From: Pyricularia pennisetigena
Taxonomy: Eukaryota > Ascomycota > Sordariomycetes > Magnaporthales > Pyriculariaceae
Direction of reading: 5' to 3'
Length of the DNA: 64,000 bases
NCBI RefSeq assembly: GCF_004337985.1
Contig: NW_021940924.1
Location: 1-64,000, forward strand
Notes under the pieces: generated by a model
What the model was told of the DNA's origin: nothing
Database searches by the model: none
The model's input: the letters and a program-made list of their open reading frames with translations, nothing else
Part shown: positions 10,636-20,006 of the stretch, in pieces
Numbering within the stretch: the stretch's first letter is position 1
How the letters are laid out: each line of letters opens with the position of its first letter
Translations under genes and position numbers: made by a program

Positions 10636-11553
10636 CTAGAAACCGTCAAAGTGCCGGCGTACAACCATCAAGATAGACCCCTCTGCGACATATGCGTCGA
10701 CAATTTGGTCAAACCTATAGGTCCAATCATCGCTCCAGTTTGCATGCATGAATATCGACGCAAATTCCCAGTAGCTCGGCATCCAGCCAGCCTCCTCCCA
10801 GTCGACTATGCCACTGATAATAAACCGCCTCGGCTCTGTGTTGCAGCTGTTATCATCACCACAACTGCCAAGCTGGCCGTGAATAGATAGCGGCGGGGCT
10901 TCGACGGCTAGTATGTTTTTCCGCTGGAGGTCTCCGTGCGTCAGGACTCGTTTGTGGCGGCCCATGGCAAGGGGGAGGTGCCGCGTGAGGAACTCGTCCT
11001 CTACGTTCAGCCCCATGGCGGCATGGAATGCGGCCTCGTCGGCGAAGGGACCCGTGATGGCCGAGTCCTTTCTCGGCGTCTTGAAGAAGCGTTGCGCCAC
11101 GGGACCACAGGCAACACTACCAAAGACTGGAGGCGGTGAAAGGCTGCGTACAGTGGTTAAAATATCGCGGAGCTGGCGGATAACATCTGACTTTTCGCCT
11201 TCCGACATACCTTCCCAGATACCGTCGAGGGAGATGCCAGGCAGATGCTGCATTACCAAGTAAAGCTTGCCATGCTGGTGGTACATGGCGTACAGCTTTG
11301 GGACGGTCGGCACCCCACGGAGCACCAGTAGCGCGTGGCCTTCGTTGCCGTCAACATAAAGCGGTGTGGCGCCATACTTGACGACAAACAGGTCTCTCAC
11401 GACAACTATCCGCTTGACCTCTGGCGACCACATGCATGGCAGCACCTTTTCTGCTCCATGGATCTCTTCGAGCGTCGGAAGCGGGCCAGGGAGGTCTTGC
11501 GGGTCGCAGTAGTAAGGAAGGGGAGGCGCTGGATAGTCGAATGTCGACGCCAT
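10636..11553 (-). CDS. aminoglycoside phosphotransferase (APH)-fold protein
   Basis: A 305-aa single-exon protein of the APH/choline-kinase superfamily, which phosphorylates small molecules and is expanded in fungi with mostly unknown substrates. The signature Brenner motif is LTHGDLQRKNIL (His206, Asp208, Asn213). The metal-binding DFG-equivalent is VDWEEAGW (Asp251), followed by the usual PSYWEFASI. An N-lobe lysine strand is visible as LFVVKYG. The length and the order of motifs are normal for the fungal family and no stop interrupts the frame, so it may be functional. An extra loop (SCGDDNSCNTE) separates the Brenner and DWE motifs. It is cytosolic by lack of a signal peptide. There is no hint of an operon-like partner. 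Confidence 0.85.
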   Translation of the reverse strand: MASTFDYPAPPLPYYCDPQDLPGPLPTLEEIHGAEKVLPCMWSPEVKRIVVVRDLFVVKYGATPLYVDGNEGHALLVLRGVPTVPKLYAMYHQHGKLYLVMQHLPGISLDGIWEGMSEGEKSDVIRQLRDILTTVRSLSPPPVFGSVACGPVAQRFFKTPRKDSAITGPFADEAAFHAAMGLNVEDEFLTRHLPLAMGRHKRVLTHGDLQRKNILAVEAPPLSIHGQLGSCGDDNSCNTEPRRFIISGIVDWEEAGWMPSYWEFASIFMHANWSDDWTYRFDQIVDAYVAEGSILMVVRRHFDGF

Positions 11554-12229
11554 TTTCTAACCACGGTGACGACTTGGTTGGGCGATTTAACTAAGAAGTC
11601 AGGTTTTCTAGGAGGTTGTAGGGGTTTGGGGCTCGAGAAGAACACGGAAGTGGGTTAGGACACCATAGGCTCACCTGCCTCAGGCCACCAAAAAATGTAA
11701 CACGCACTAGCGCTAAATCACGTGTATTCAGCAAAGAATTTGCATACGCATGATTCGCACTCCGAATTTTCAGAAAAGCCCGGGCCTGGGCAAGGTAGCA
11801 TAGAGAGGCAGCAGCCCTGACTCCTGTGTGGCATCGCGAAGGGGAAAGCAGCGGATGTGTTCCTATCGGCGCACATCTTATGGCATATTTTCGGCAGTTC
11901 CAGCGTCCGCAGATTATTTCGAAAGGCAGCCGATTACTAGGCGGGATTGCCAAGCTGTTGCCACACAAACGGTTTTTATTACAATTCGCTGTGCTCCTTC
12001 TCAGCTCAGTGTAACTGGATTGGCAGCCGGTGCAATGGTTGACCCGGCGGGATACAAGAAGCTGATGCTCAGTTGAGGTTTGCAGTTGAATTGATTTGTT
12101 ATCGATTTATCTTTGAACAGTCAAAATTCGTGCTTGGTAAATGTCCGGGTCAGCTTCGGAAATCAGGTCACCAGTAAGGTGTGGCCGGGAATTGCGACCA
12201 TCCGGCGGGGTTAGGGCTTTATTTCGCGT
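11554..12229. other. intergenic
   Basis: The right half of this interval (from about 12120) may still be 3' sequence of the LINE relic. Otherwise nothing is supported. Confidence 0.35.
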
Positions 12230-12625
12230 TTATTTATATTCTAAGTGTTGGTCACGCCGCTGTTCAATTGGCTGCGCGCATGAAAAATGCAGCCGACTGC
12301 ACTTAACGTGCGGTCGCAGGGCCCTTACAAGGCCTGTTCTTAACAGGACGGCTTCGGCTATCTCCATATCCGTTAGTCGATTCGATTTTTGGATAGGTAA
12401 TATGTTAAGCCATTTCCGGCCCAAATAACTAGCGTTTTCGGCTAAAGCGTTGCGTTGCGGAATCGTAAGGGTTTGTTTGCAGTCAGCTAATACACCTTTG
12501 TGTACGAGCTCCAAAACCTCCGTTGCCGTAGGTCCGGGATCGACGGGGATTCGATTGGGTATACGCTGGATTTTTCGAAAAAGTTTGGTAACTGATTCTT
12601 TAGCCGCAAAGTAAATATCTTGGGC
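12230..12625 (-). pseudogene. non-LTR retrotransposon (LINE) RT C-terminal relic
   Basis: The minus-strand translation contains NALAENASYLGRKWLNILP followed by NRLTDMEIAEAVLLRTGL. That is the pattern (W-x2-P, then L-x-D-x-E-x3-A-x2-L-R-x-G-L) found after the reverse transcriptase core of a LINE family seen in fungi and oomycetes. The end of the same type of protein occurs separately at 22640-22980. The core YxDD region is missing. The relic abuts the truncated 5' end of the CHAT gene, so its insertion may have decapitated that gene. The open frame formally runs to 12775, but the part above about 12630 is a shadow of the CHAT gene. Confidence 0.55.
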
Positions 12626-12632
12626 TATTCCT

Positions 12633-13852
12633 GTGAGGATTAGGCCATCAGACCTACTCTCGAAACTCCTCACCACAATCCGCCGCGAACCTGGTTTCGA
12701 GCGATTCCTTCTTTCCACTTCAGAAGCAGATATGGTGGAGGCTGCACGGTCTGGCCCAATCGCTGTTTTAAACATAAGCGTGCACCGATGCGATGCTTTG
12801 GTCCTTCAGCATTCGAATGCGGGGCCTGGTATTTCCAGGATCAGATTGCTGGAGATGCCACATCTTTCTCAAACTGCATTCGAGACCATGTCAAAAGTCC
12901 CGGAACTTTAAGCATGCTCGAGTGGCTCTGGGACTCGGTCGTCAATCCTATTCTAAATTCCCTGGGGTTTTACAAACCTTCGTCATCCGATCAGTTGCCC
13001 CACATATGGTGGATTCCTACTGGCATAGCATCCCACCTTCCACTTCATGCAGCCAGGTACCACCTAAAGTGCACTGGGGAAACGGCACTCGACAGGGTTG
13101 TTTCGTCGTATGCTTCGTCCGTCAAATCCATCATACACAGTCGAAGGCGGCCATTTCAGCCTGCGTCGGACCGCCAAACTCGTCGCGCGGTGGTCGTATC
13201 TATGAAAAACACTCCAAAGCTGGAACCTCTCAGGCATGCGGACGCAGAAATCGATGAAGTGTTAGCTGCTTGCAAATCTATGGGAATATCGGGCAAACGT
13301 CCTCAAAAATGCAAACCGGACCTTTCATTGGCTTTACAGGACTGCGAAATCTTCCACTTTGCAGGCCATGGCGGCGCGGATCAATTGGAGCCGCTGCATA
13401 GCAAGCTGCTTTTCGATGATTGGGATTCGGACCCATTTACGGTCGCGGCTCTGGAATCCAATCCTGCCTTGAACCCGCCATTCCTTGCTTACCTTTCCGC
13501 ATGCGGGACTGGTCAAATTCTCGACCAAAGCTCTGTGGATGAAAGCATCCACCTGGCCAACGCGTTCCAATTGGCAGGGTTCCGCCATGTAATCGGCACG
13601 CTTTGGAGCGTCGATGATGCATTATGTGTAGACATGGCGCGGATTGTGTATGAACTTTTGCAGAAACGAGGAATGGACGACGAATGTGTAAGTAGGGCGC
13701 TTCACCACGCAACCAGGACACTGCGAGACGGGTGGGTCGATGCCACGGATGTCGGTCGTGGGACGAGACATGCTCAGATCGACGCTGTAGCAAGCGATGA
13801 GTTGGAGCGAGAACAACCACTTTGGGCTCCTTATGTTCATTTCGGCGTTTAG
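12633..13852 (+). pseudogene. CHAT-domain cysteine protease, 5'-truncated and frameshifted
   Basis: CHAT is a caspase-like (clan CD) peptidase domain. Coding starts in one frame near 12640 (LLSKLLTTIRREPGFERFLL, then GPIAVLNISVHRCDAL), which is the linker normally found between TPR repeats and CHAT in fungal TPR-CHAT proteins. It then switches to a second frame between about 12885 and 12912 through a one-base change. In the second frame LEWLWDSVVNPILNSLGF and HIWWIPTGIASHLPLHAA lead into the catalytic region. The His is in FHFAGHGG (codon 13367-13369) and the Cys in YLSACGTG (codon 13502-13504), both present. It ends TLWSVDDAL...WAPYVHFGV and stops at 13850-13852, complete at the C terminus. 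The N-terminal TPR part is lost at LINE-like sequence. The next gene, 297 bases downstream on the same strand, is gasdermin-like. Confidence 0.85.
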
Positions 13853-14148
13853 CTTGATTGCTTCCAACCGTCGATTCTACGGTGTTCACATTTTTTTATT
13901 TTACCCTATCTTGACTCTGCAATTATTGCACAGAAATGCAAATTATGTGCTTCTCTATGCTGTCCTATGATATATTATAATATCGCTCCCGATCGAAGCC
14001 CTACACCGTGCGGGGCTTTCTACCGCTTTTAAAATCGCGGGGCATCCGTGGTTGTTTTCCTTCTTTGTTTGCTCCCAACCACATGGAGTCGCTCAATCGC
14101 GTTTTATCGATGCTGTAATACCAAAGAGTTGTCCTCCGGGTTGCTCTC

Positions 14149-14993
14149 ATGACAATGGCTCAGAAGACGTGGTTTTTCCCGCCTGATTTTACCTTCCGTC
14201 CGACCGGGGAGCTCGCTCTGGGAACGGTGATCAAGCATCCGAGCCACCCCACCCTCGCCCTAGCTTCCCTCCGTTCCAGCGAGCAGCCCAAAATCGACCT
14301 GCCTGAAATCGATATCCTCCAAGAGCGCAGCCATGTCCATTCCCAAACCTCTAAACGATCTGCAAACATCAGTTTTCTTGCCAAGTTTGTCGATTTGGCT
14401 TCCGCGAGACGAGCGTTGGCCTTTCACGCAACAAAGAATGGCTACTCGGGAGTTTGGACCTCGAAATACAAACGTTTGGCAAAGCGATAAGTAGAGATGC
14501 TTTGAAGGCGATAACCAGGCTGGAGCCCGTCAAAAAACACATTAACAGCGGCATTTTTGGCAAGAAGCCCGTGTACATTATTACAGGGTTACGGGTGGCG
14601 AAAAGCTCGTTCCAAGTGACGGATCAAACAAAATCGTCGGCGACCATATCGCTGGGAGCATCTGGGCCAGCCCCGGCTTGGGTCCTTCCTTTGGAAATCG
14701 GGGGCGGAATTTCTGGCGCGTGCGAGCAAAGTAGAAAGGATTCATATGAAACGGGGCCAGACGTTGTGTATGCATACAGAGTGCATAAGATTCGGGCGAA
14801 AAAAGACGGCGACGAGGCGGAACTATTTTCGTATAGGGGGGCATTCGACGCTAGCGAAAGCGAAGACGAGGAAGTTGAGTGCAAGGAGCTGACAGCGAAC
14901 ATGCTTAGAGAGGACCCGGAAATGGATTTCGACGTTGTCGAACATCTAGGGGAGGGTGAATTATTTATAGCCTTTAAAGGTGATCTAGCCTAA
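14149..14993 (+). pseudogene. fungal gasdermin-like pore-former (inferred), one frame break
   Basis: Two overlapping frames (14149-14490 and, to 14993, a second frame) make one protein of about 280 aa if a one-base deletion is assumed at about 14449-14451. The order of elements fits a gasdermin N-domain. There is a start strand WFFPPDFTF followed by GELALGTVI, a middle block (SANISFLAKFVDLASA), and a strand LDLEIQTF followed by helices RDALKAIT and VKKHINSG. Then come KKPVYIITGLRVAKSSF (compare the NLYVVTE strand of animal gasdermins) and DVVYAYRVHKI (compare LAYRV). A short acidic C-terminal tail (SESEDEEVE onward) would be the inhibitory segment removed by a protease. Such proteins form membrane pores and kill the cell. 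The CHAT protease directly upstream supports this reading. The family call is inference; the frame break may be real or a sequencing error. Confidence 0.6.
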
Positions 14994-15656
14994 TCATTAT
15001 AATCCTCGCTAGCGCTTAGCGTACCATTCGGAAGACCGCAGATTGAACATGTGGATTTAAACGAGTGTCGGACACAGAGGAGCAACCCTGTAGACACCAT
15101 GCTTTCAAGCCTATTGTCAGCACGATGCCCGTTGGAGGGCCGAAATGCAATATGCTATCGTCATCCAGTCGACGTCCTGGATTTGTGACTGGATCCCTGG
15201 TCCGGGTTTGCAGCAGCGCCAGCGTCTGCCGCTTGCGGAGTGTTAAATCTTGCGCGACGTTCTCCCCGCCGATGACCCCCTCGTGCGCTCGATTTGGACC
15301 AGGGACATGGATTCAATACAAACAAAGTTTCTGCAGCACCTGTCCGTGGTATGGGTAACTTTCCAACAACGTAAGGTTTCTGGCTCGACGTCGGGAGCCA
15401 ATAGGTTCGCGGGTACCTGCGAATTTATCAATTGCACGGATACCCGCGGGGATTATCTAAGCCTATCCTAACCCCAACTTTTGTTCAGAGAGACGTGACG
15501 TATAGCTGGTTCGCAATCAAATTATTGCTGCGTGTGTTACCCACATCATTCTCAACCAATTCTTCTGTTGTCAAGCAGGGGTGGGGATTGCTGCGATGAT
15601 ATCTCCTTATTTATATCGATTCGAAAATAATGCCTGTTGCTTCTGGATATCCTCTT
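14994..15656. other. intergenic 3' of the gasdermin-like gene
   Basis: Short open frames only (for example 15065-15358). No recognised motif or repeat. Confidence 0.35.
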
Positions 15657-15807
15657 TGTCACGGCCAGTGTAAGCATAGCGCGGAAGCTAGTCTATTGGC
15701 CTCTATCGACGAAGATTCTACCCTGAGGAGAGGAAAGGAAGCAAACAAAGTTCTGAGCTTGACGCGACGTGGATAAAGGTATCACCTGGTAAGTCGTTGG
15801 TGGCGGG
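15657..15807 (-). repeat. partial solo LTR of the chromovirus family
   Basis: On the minus strand about 150 bases match the 3' three-quarters of the chromovirus LTR at 50422 and 56124. Matching blocks include GATACCTTTATC, GTCGCGTCAAGCTCAGAAC, GTAGAATCTTCGTCGATAG and CCAATAGACTAGCTTCCG, ending GGCCGTGACA. Several substitutions separate it from the full-length copy, and similarity is lost before the LTR 5' end. An older insertion of the same or a sister family. Confidence 0.75.
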
Positions 15808-15868
15808 AAGATGAGCGGTGAAGTTCTGCCAGGTGGTGGGCATCGGAATCACTGTGCCGGTGGCGTTG

Positions 15869-16216
15869 CTAGCGTAGATCGAATTTATAGCGACGGAAAA
15901 GTAGCTTGCGCCGGTGGCAATCAGGGTGATCATGGTGCCCAACACCGCAGGGTTTGTGGCTCCGGGACCAGGTGATGTGTTGACTACGGGGCAAATGCAC
16001 AACATGCGCGTTGCGAACCTCGAGGACGCAAAGAATGCCGTCGGCGCGTGTCCTGGCGGCAATGGCAGGCCTAGAAAGACAGGCGGTGTTGATGATGTCG
16101 TAGCCAGTAGTACCGACGGCATGGCTCACACGCGACCTTGCGTACTGCGGAATATCACCCATCATTTGACCGCGAGCGGACACGGCGATAGCAGCAATCA
16201 CAGCGAGGCCCTTCAT
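15869..16216 (-). pseudogene. CFEM-domain secreted protein relic, cysteines replaced
   Basis: The frame opens with a signal peptide (MKGLAVIAAIAVSARGQ) and continues IPQYARSRVSHAVGTTG and INTACLSRPAIA. This overlays the CFEM consensus residue for residue, except that most of the eight cysteines are replaced (by Tyr, Arg, Tyr, Ser and Arg); Cys remains in TACLS and ILCVL. CFEM proteins are extracellular, GPI-anchored or secreted fungal proteins that bind haem or act as effectors, and the cysteines form the disulphide core. Without them this fold should not form. After about 16080 the alternative frame (15718-16122) looks more protein-like (a small-residue hydrophobic stretch PAVLGTMITLIATGASYF), so a frameshift is likely. 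Its end runs into the LTR fragment. Confidence 0.55.
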
Positions 16217-17099
16217 TTTCCGCCTGATTCAGTGAAGGCAGAGGAGCAGTAAATTCAAACAAGGGGCATTGGGAGATTCCCAGAGGTTTATCGATTGCAG
16301 ATAAACAGTTTTTACCAAGTGTGGTCTGCGAAGCCGCATGTTCCTGGCATCTATCACTTGTTTTGGCATGCGATGTGTAACTGGATACCGATTATCTGGT
16401 ACCGTAGTGGTTGCAATCAGTCTTGACCGCAAGGTTTTCCCATTACAATGGTAATCTTTTGGTCCACTGTCAAATGCACTCCTGCGATCAATAGGTTCCG
16501 ACAGGCCAAGCGCCAAGTGGCAATCCTCGCTGGTCGCGCTGTCACACGCAGTCTGGAATGTGGCAGCGAAAGCGGCGCGACGGTCGCATATTCTCTTGGT
16601 CGGGGATTGGTCAACGGCTACGGAAGGTAAGATAGAGTCAAGGAACGGTTCGAGCAAGACATGTCTAAGAAGAACAAAAGTTAATGATTGAATTGGGCGA
16701 AGATGACAAACTATTAGGCCGTTGAAACTACGCTGGTACACAACGTTTCTGGGCCAGTCACCCTATTGGCGCTCAACGAACCCATCAGATATCGAACTTC
16801 GTTCTTGGTTGCAGGACCTATGGCCACATTGCATAGCTAGCTCCATGTCCGTTATCTTTACCCAACGAAAGAGGGTTTCCCGTCCGCTTACGTTTTCTCT
16901 TATGCAGGAGGCCTTCCATTTCTGGGGTGGCAACATGCGGGGTTCAGCGTTGCATGGTGACAATAGGGGAGGGCCGGGCATCCGCGATGCAGCGATTCTT
17001 CAAGCCTTGTGTTTTTGTTTTGGTCCACCAAGACGCGTCCTGGCGTGGACAAACACGCTTTGATTTGCATTTATCTGATGCAAGCTGTAATTACTATTT
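16217..17099. other. no gene supported
   Basis: An open minus frame 16229-16741 has no recognisable motif. It covers the 5' flank of the CFEM relic. Confidence 0.35.
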
Positions 17100-17460
17100 A
17101 GAACCCTTTTTAGGACAACTGCCGTCTTGGGCCCGACGCCCTTGAAGGCCAGCAGCTCGCGCGTGGCCTCCTCGTCACTCCTATTCTGGAGGTGGTCAAG
17201 GGAGTAGGCGCCGTGACGCGCCATGCACTCATTCAGAATCGAGATGATGACGCGGCTCTTGGCGGCGCTGAGGCCGCCGCAGCGGATCGCTTTCACCAGC
17301 GCATCTGTCTCGCCCGCGGCCACGGCCAGCCAGTTGTCGTGCCCGCCGTAGGCCTTGTCCATGGAGCGCTAGGCCCGTGCCGAGTTGGAGTCCGATGTTT
17401 TCTGGCTCAGGATAGTGCGCACCAGCGCCTCCAGCACCGAAAGAGCGTCTACTCTAATTT
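17100..17460 (-). pseudogene. HhH-GPD (endonuclease III-like) DNA glycosylase fragment
   Basis: On the minus strand SVLEALVRTILSQKTSD is followed after a TAG stop by MDKAYGGHDNWLAV, AIRCGGLSAAKSRVI and the helix-hairpin-helix ELLAFKGVGPKTAVVL. These are the N-terminal helices and HhH DNA-binding motif of the HhH-GPD base-excision-repair superfamily. The stop falls where a Gln or Lys codon is expected, and CAG to TAG would be a RIP-type change. The catalytic Asp segment and the iron-sulphur region that should follow are missing, because homology ends at about 17100. A broken gene with no expected activity. Confidence 0.7.
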
Positions 17461-17486
17461 AATTCTCGTGAGCTGAATTATTACTG

Positions 17487-20006
17487 CTAAAATATTTGCG
17501 GCCTGTTTATGCCAAAGATCGTCCTCATCAGCCCGATGTCCTCGGAAAATACTCTGCTGACTTGACCTCGATCACCTGACTTCCCTTTTGGCTTGCCGGA
17601 ATCTACCATATCTGGCTTCCATCGTCGTTTATTCGGCACCAACGGAGCCAACGGAGGTCGAGGTGGCTCCAGCAGCAGTGCTCTTTCGAAGTCGATCATC
17701 ATAACACCCTCGGTCTCCGCGTTAAAAAGCATGTTTGCCCTTCGTACATCCTTATGCGCCACTCCAAATTGATGCATCGCGCGCAACGACAGTATCGCCT
17801 TCCCTTCGAGCTCTCCCTGCCCACCACCCACAATCCCTGTCGGATCTAGATCACATCCGCCCCACGACAAGAACGTCATGTGTATTACGTAGACACGGTG
17901 ATCATAATAGTATACCCTATTCATCAACCGGAGATCGATGGCCCCGAGAAAGACGGGCACATATACACCTTGGATGGGTTGCAGACGTGTGTAAACCGCC
18001 GCCTCGTGCTCAAGGTCTTTGACAAATGCCTGAACCGTGCCCTTGCCGACAAAGGTATAGCCATAGTCAACCAGGCAAACCTTAAATAATACGCCGCGTG
18101 CACATCCATACCCCAGCGGCGTAATCCCGTCGTCTAATGTCCGTTTTAGCTGCTTGAAGAGCAGATTGACGAATTCGGTGTGGTCTATCGGATGACGGAG
18201 ACAGGCGCGGCTTGGGCCACTATCGCGGTTGCTGTGAGAGCTGGGCTGCCTGTTGTGTAGTGCCATGTTAGGGCATTTTGCGTCGAGTAATCCGCCCTTA
18301 ACGAGCCCTAACAGACACTTTTGGGTGCAGTAGGGCCTGTCTTGCTCGTTACTTCCTCCTCCGCTCCCACCCCTCAGCCGTCGAGCTAGAATCCGCTCGC
18401 TGCGTCGAGCTCCCTGATCTCCCCGACCTTGACGCATCCGCCGTTCTGTCGGACTCGGCGTGTCTGGCAAATCCGGTCCTAATTCATCTTTTGACGATTT
18501 TCCAGGCTCTCTATGTTCGTATTCCTTCTTAGGCTCATCTCCCATATGCCGACGTCTTCTTCTCCGGAGAAGATACGGAGATCGATCGACACCCTGATAT
18601 GTTTCAGGTTGATAGCCGGGTGAACTGTTTGGCGCATGTCGCTCGTCCTCTGGAATCGATCTTAGCGTTGTCTCGAAATCTTCCACCCACGTCTTGAGTT
18701 TTTCAGTAGCCTGGTGGCGCTCGTCTTGCCCGCGCAATCGTTGCTCACCCGGCAGACCTAGCGCCATGAGACTAAAGGCAAGATACTGCCCGACTGCTGT
18801 GCACAAGTGAAAATGGCCCGGATGGGCCAACACTTCAGCATTAGGCTCTGCAAGGTGATAGAGAAGCATTTCAGGCTCGCGCCAGTCGATCTTTAGAAAC
18901 ACGATCGCCTCGCCCGTCGTCAATAGACCATACTCGAGTCCCCCTTCAATCATGTAGTGGTAGGTTTGCGTAATCGCCGCTGCAGTCAGTCTTTCGGCGT
19001 GATACTGGAAACGTGCGTCGGGGTCCACAGACGTCGGGATGGTCTTCCGGTTGACCACTTCCGTGTAAATATTCATCGGGCGTAGACCAAGGCGAAGGTG
19101 CGGCGCGGTTAGCTTGTGGGGCGGTTTGTACTCGGAGATGTAAATCATTGTGCGTCTTTCCGAGCCCGCGTCCTCGGATCGGTAGACGCAGATCTGATCG
19201 GGTCGCAGCCGGTTCAGGTCGAGACTGTGGTTTGGAGTAGCCGGTGTTGTCGATGGGGTATCGCGGTAGACGACTTCCTCTGCAAGATCGCTGATTGCAT
19301 GTGGATGGTTCTCGAAAATGATTCCGTTTCCCAGCTCGAACGCGCTTCTAACATCTTCGGCCTGTTTGAGTTGGTCTATAATCGCTTTGACGGGATCCTC
19401 GACACTGTTGTGCAAGAAGGACTCGAGCGCCTTCTCATCGCCTATCCTGCGCACTGAAATCCTTTTTCCTAAGCCGGTGAGGAAGGCTCGATTCTCAAAA
19501 ACACGGCTATCGGCAGGGAAGGTGTCGTAGATTGTGCCGAATGTTATTCTCTGCTGCTGAATAAAGTCGGACCATGGCTGGATATGTGTGGGACACCATT
19601 TGTTTCGTGGATTGGTGATGGGTCCCTTCGAGGTCAGTTTCCGGTCCCGCTCAATGTTGAAGCTGGAGAAAACCAGATGATGACAGGCAGCGATGTACTC
19701 GTCAAGTGTCGTGGGTTGAGTTTGTTGTTCTGAGGCTTCGGCGCGTTGCTGTTCCCTCTCGGCGCGTTGCTGTTCCCTCTCGGCGCGTTGCTGTTCCCTC
19801 TCGGCGCGTTGCTGTTCCCTCTCGGCGCGTTGCTGTTCCCTCTCGGCGCGTTGCTGTTCCCTCTCGGCGCGTTGTCGCTCCCGCTGTCGTTCTTTCTCCG
19901 CTTCTTCCGCACGTTGTTGCTCTCTTTTTGCGCGTTGCTCTGCCTCTCGCAGCTGCCTTCTCAGCTCTTCCACACTCGTCGATCCATCCATGACGCGTAG
20001 GGGCAT
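17487..20006 (-). CDS. coiled-coil / PD-(D/E)XK-like / kinase-like fusion protein
   Basis: A single uninterrupted frame of 839 aa. Met6 (MDGSTSVEELRRQLREAE, from 19991) is the more likely start. Order: a basic/acidic coiled coil with AEREQQR heptads (about residues 10-90, encoded by a 21-base repeat); a nuclease-like PD-(D/E)XK domain with Asp270 (RPDQICVY), Glu292 and Lys294 (YISEYKPPHKL); a basic linker (LLRRRRRRHMGDE); then a degenerate protein-kinase fold. In the kinase part the catalytic loop is HKDVRRANMLFN (His751, Asp753, Asn758) and the DFG equivalent is IDFE (Asp772). A classic glycine-rich loop is not evident. Large multi-copy families of this build occur in accessory regions of Fusarium-like and insect-pathogenic fungi; their function is unknown. 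A decayed fragment of a related copy lies at 45479-45672. Confidence 0.85.
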   Translation of the reverse strand: MPLRVMDGSTSVEELRRQLREAEQRAKREQQRAEEAEKERQRERQRAEREQQRAEREQQRAEREQQRAEREQQRAEREQQRAEREQQRAEASEQQTQPTTLDEYIAACHHLVFSSFNIERDRKLTSKGPITNPRNKWCPTHIQPWSDFIQQQRITFGTIYDTFPADSRVFENRAFLTGLGKRISVRRIGDEKALESFLHNSVEDPVKAIIDQLKQAEDVRSAFELGNGIIFENHPHAISDLAEEVVYRDTPSTTPATPNHSLDLNRLRPDQICVYRSEDAGSERRTMIYISEYKPPHKLTAPHLRLGLRPMNIYTEVVNRKTIPTSVDPDARFQYHAERLTAAAITQTYHYMIEGGLEYGLLTTGEAIVFLKIDWREPEMLLYHLAEPNAEVLAHPGHFHLCTAVGQYLAFSLMALGLPGEQRLRGQDERHQATEKLKTWVEDFETTLRSIPEDERHAPNSSPGYQPETYQGVDRSPYLLRRRRRRHMGDEPKKEYEHREPGKSSKDELGPDLPDTPSPTERRMRQGRGDQGARRSERILARRLRGGSGGGSNEQDRPYCTQKCLLGLVKGGLLDAKCPNMALHNRQPSSHSNRDSGPSRACLRHPIDHTEFVNLLFKQLKRTLDDGITPLGYGCARGVLFKVCLVDYGYTFVGKGTVQAFVKDLEHEAAVYTRLQPIQGVYVPVFLGAIDLRLMNRVYYYDHRVYVIHMTFLSWGGCDLDPTGIVGGGQGELEGKAILSLRAMHQFGVAHKDVRRANMLFNAETEGVMMIDFERALLLEPPRPPLAPLVPNKRRWKPDMVDSGKPKGKSGDRGQVSRVFSEDIGLMRTIFGINRPQIF
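19741..19866 (-). repeat. six tandem 21-base units coding AEREQQR
   Basis: Six copies of a 21-base unit, read on the plus strand as GCGCGTTGCTGTTCCCTCTC plus G, are identical at the nucleotide level; a seventh, diverged unit follows. The unit length is a multiple of three, so expansion or contraction would change the coiled-coil length without shifting the frame. Confidence 0.9.

Noticed and set aside
19741..19866. CRISPR-like array
   Set aside because: Direct tandem units without spacers, inside a coding coiled coil, in a eukaryotic context.
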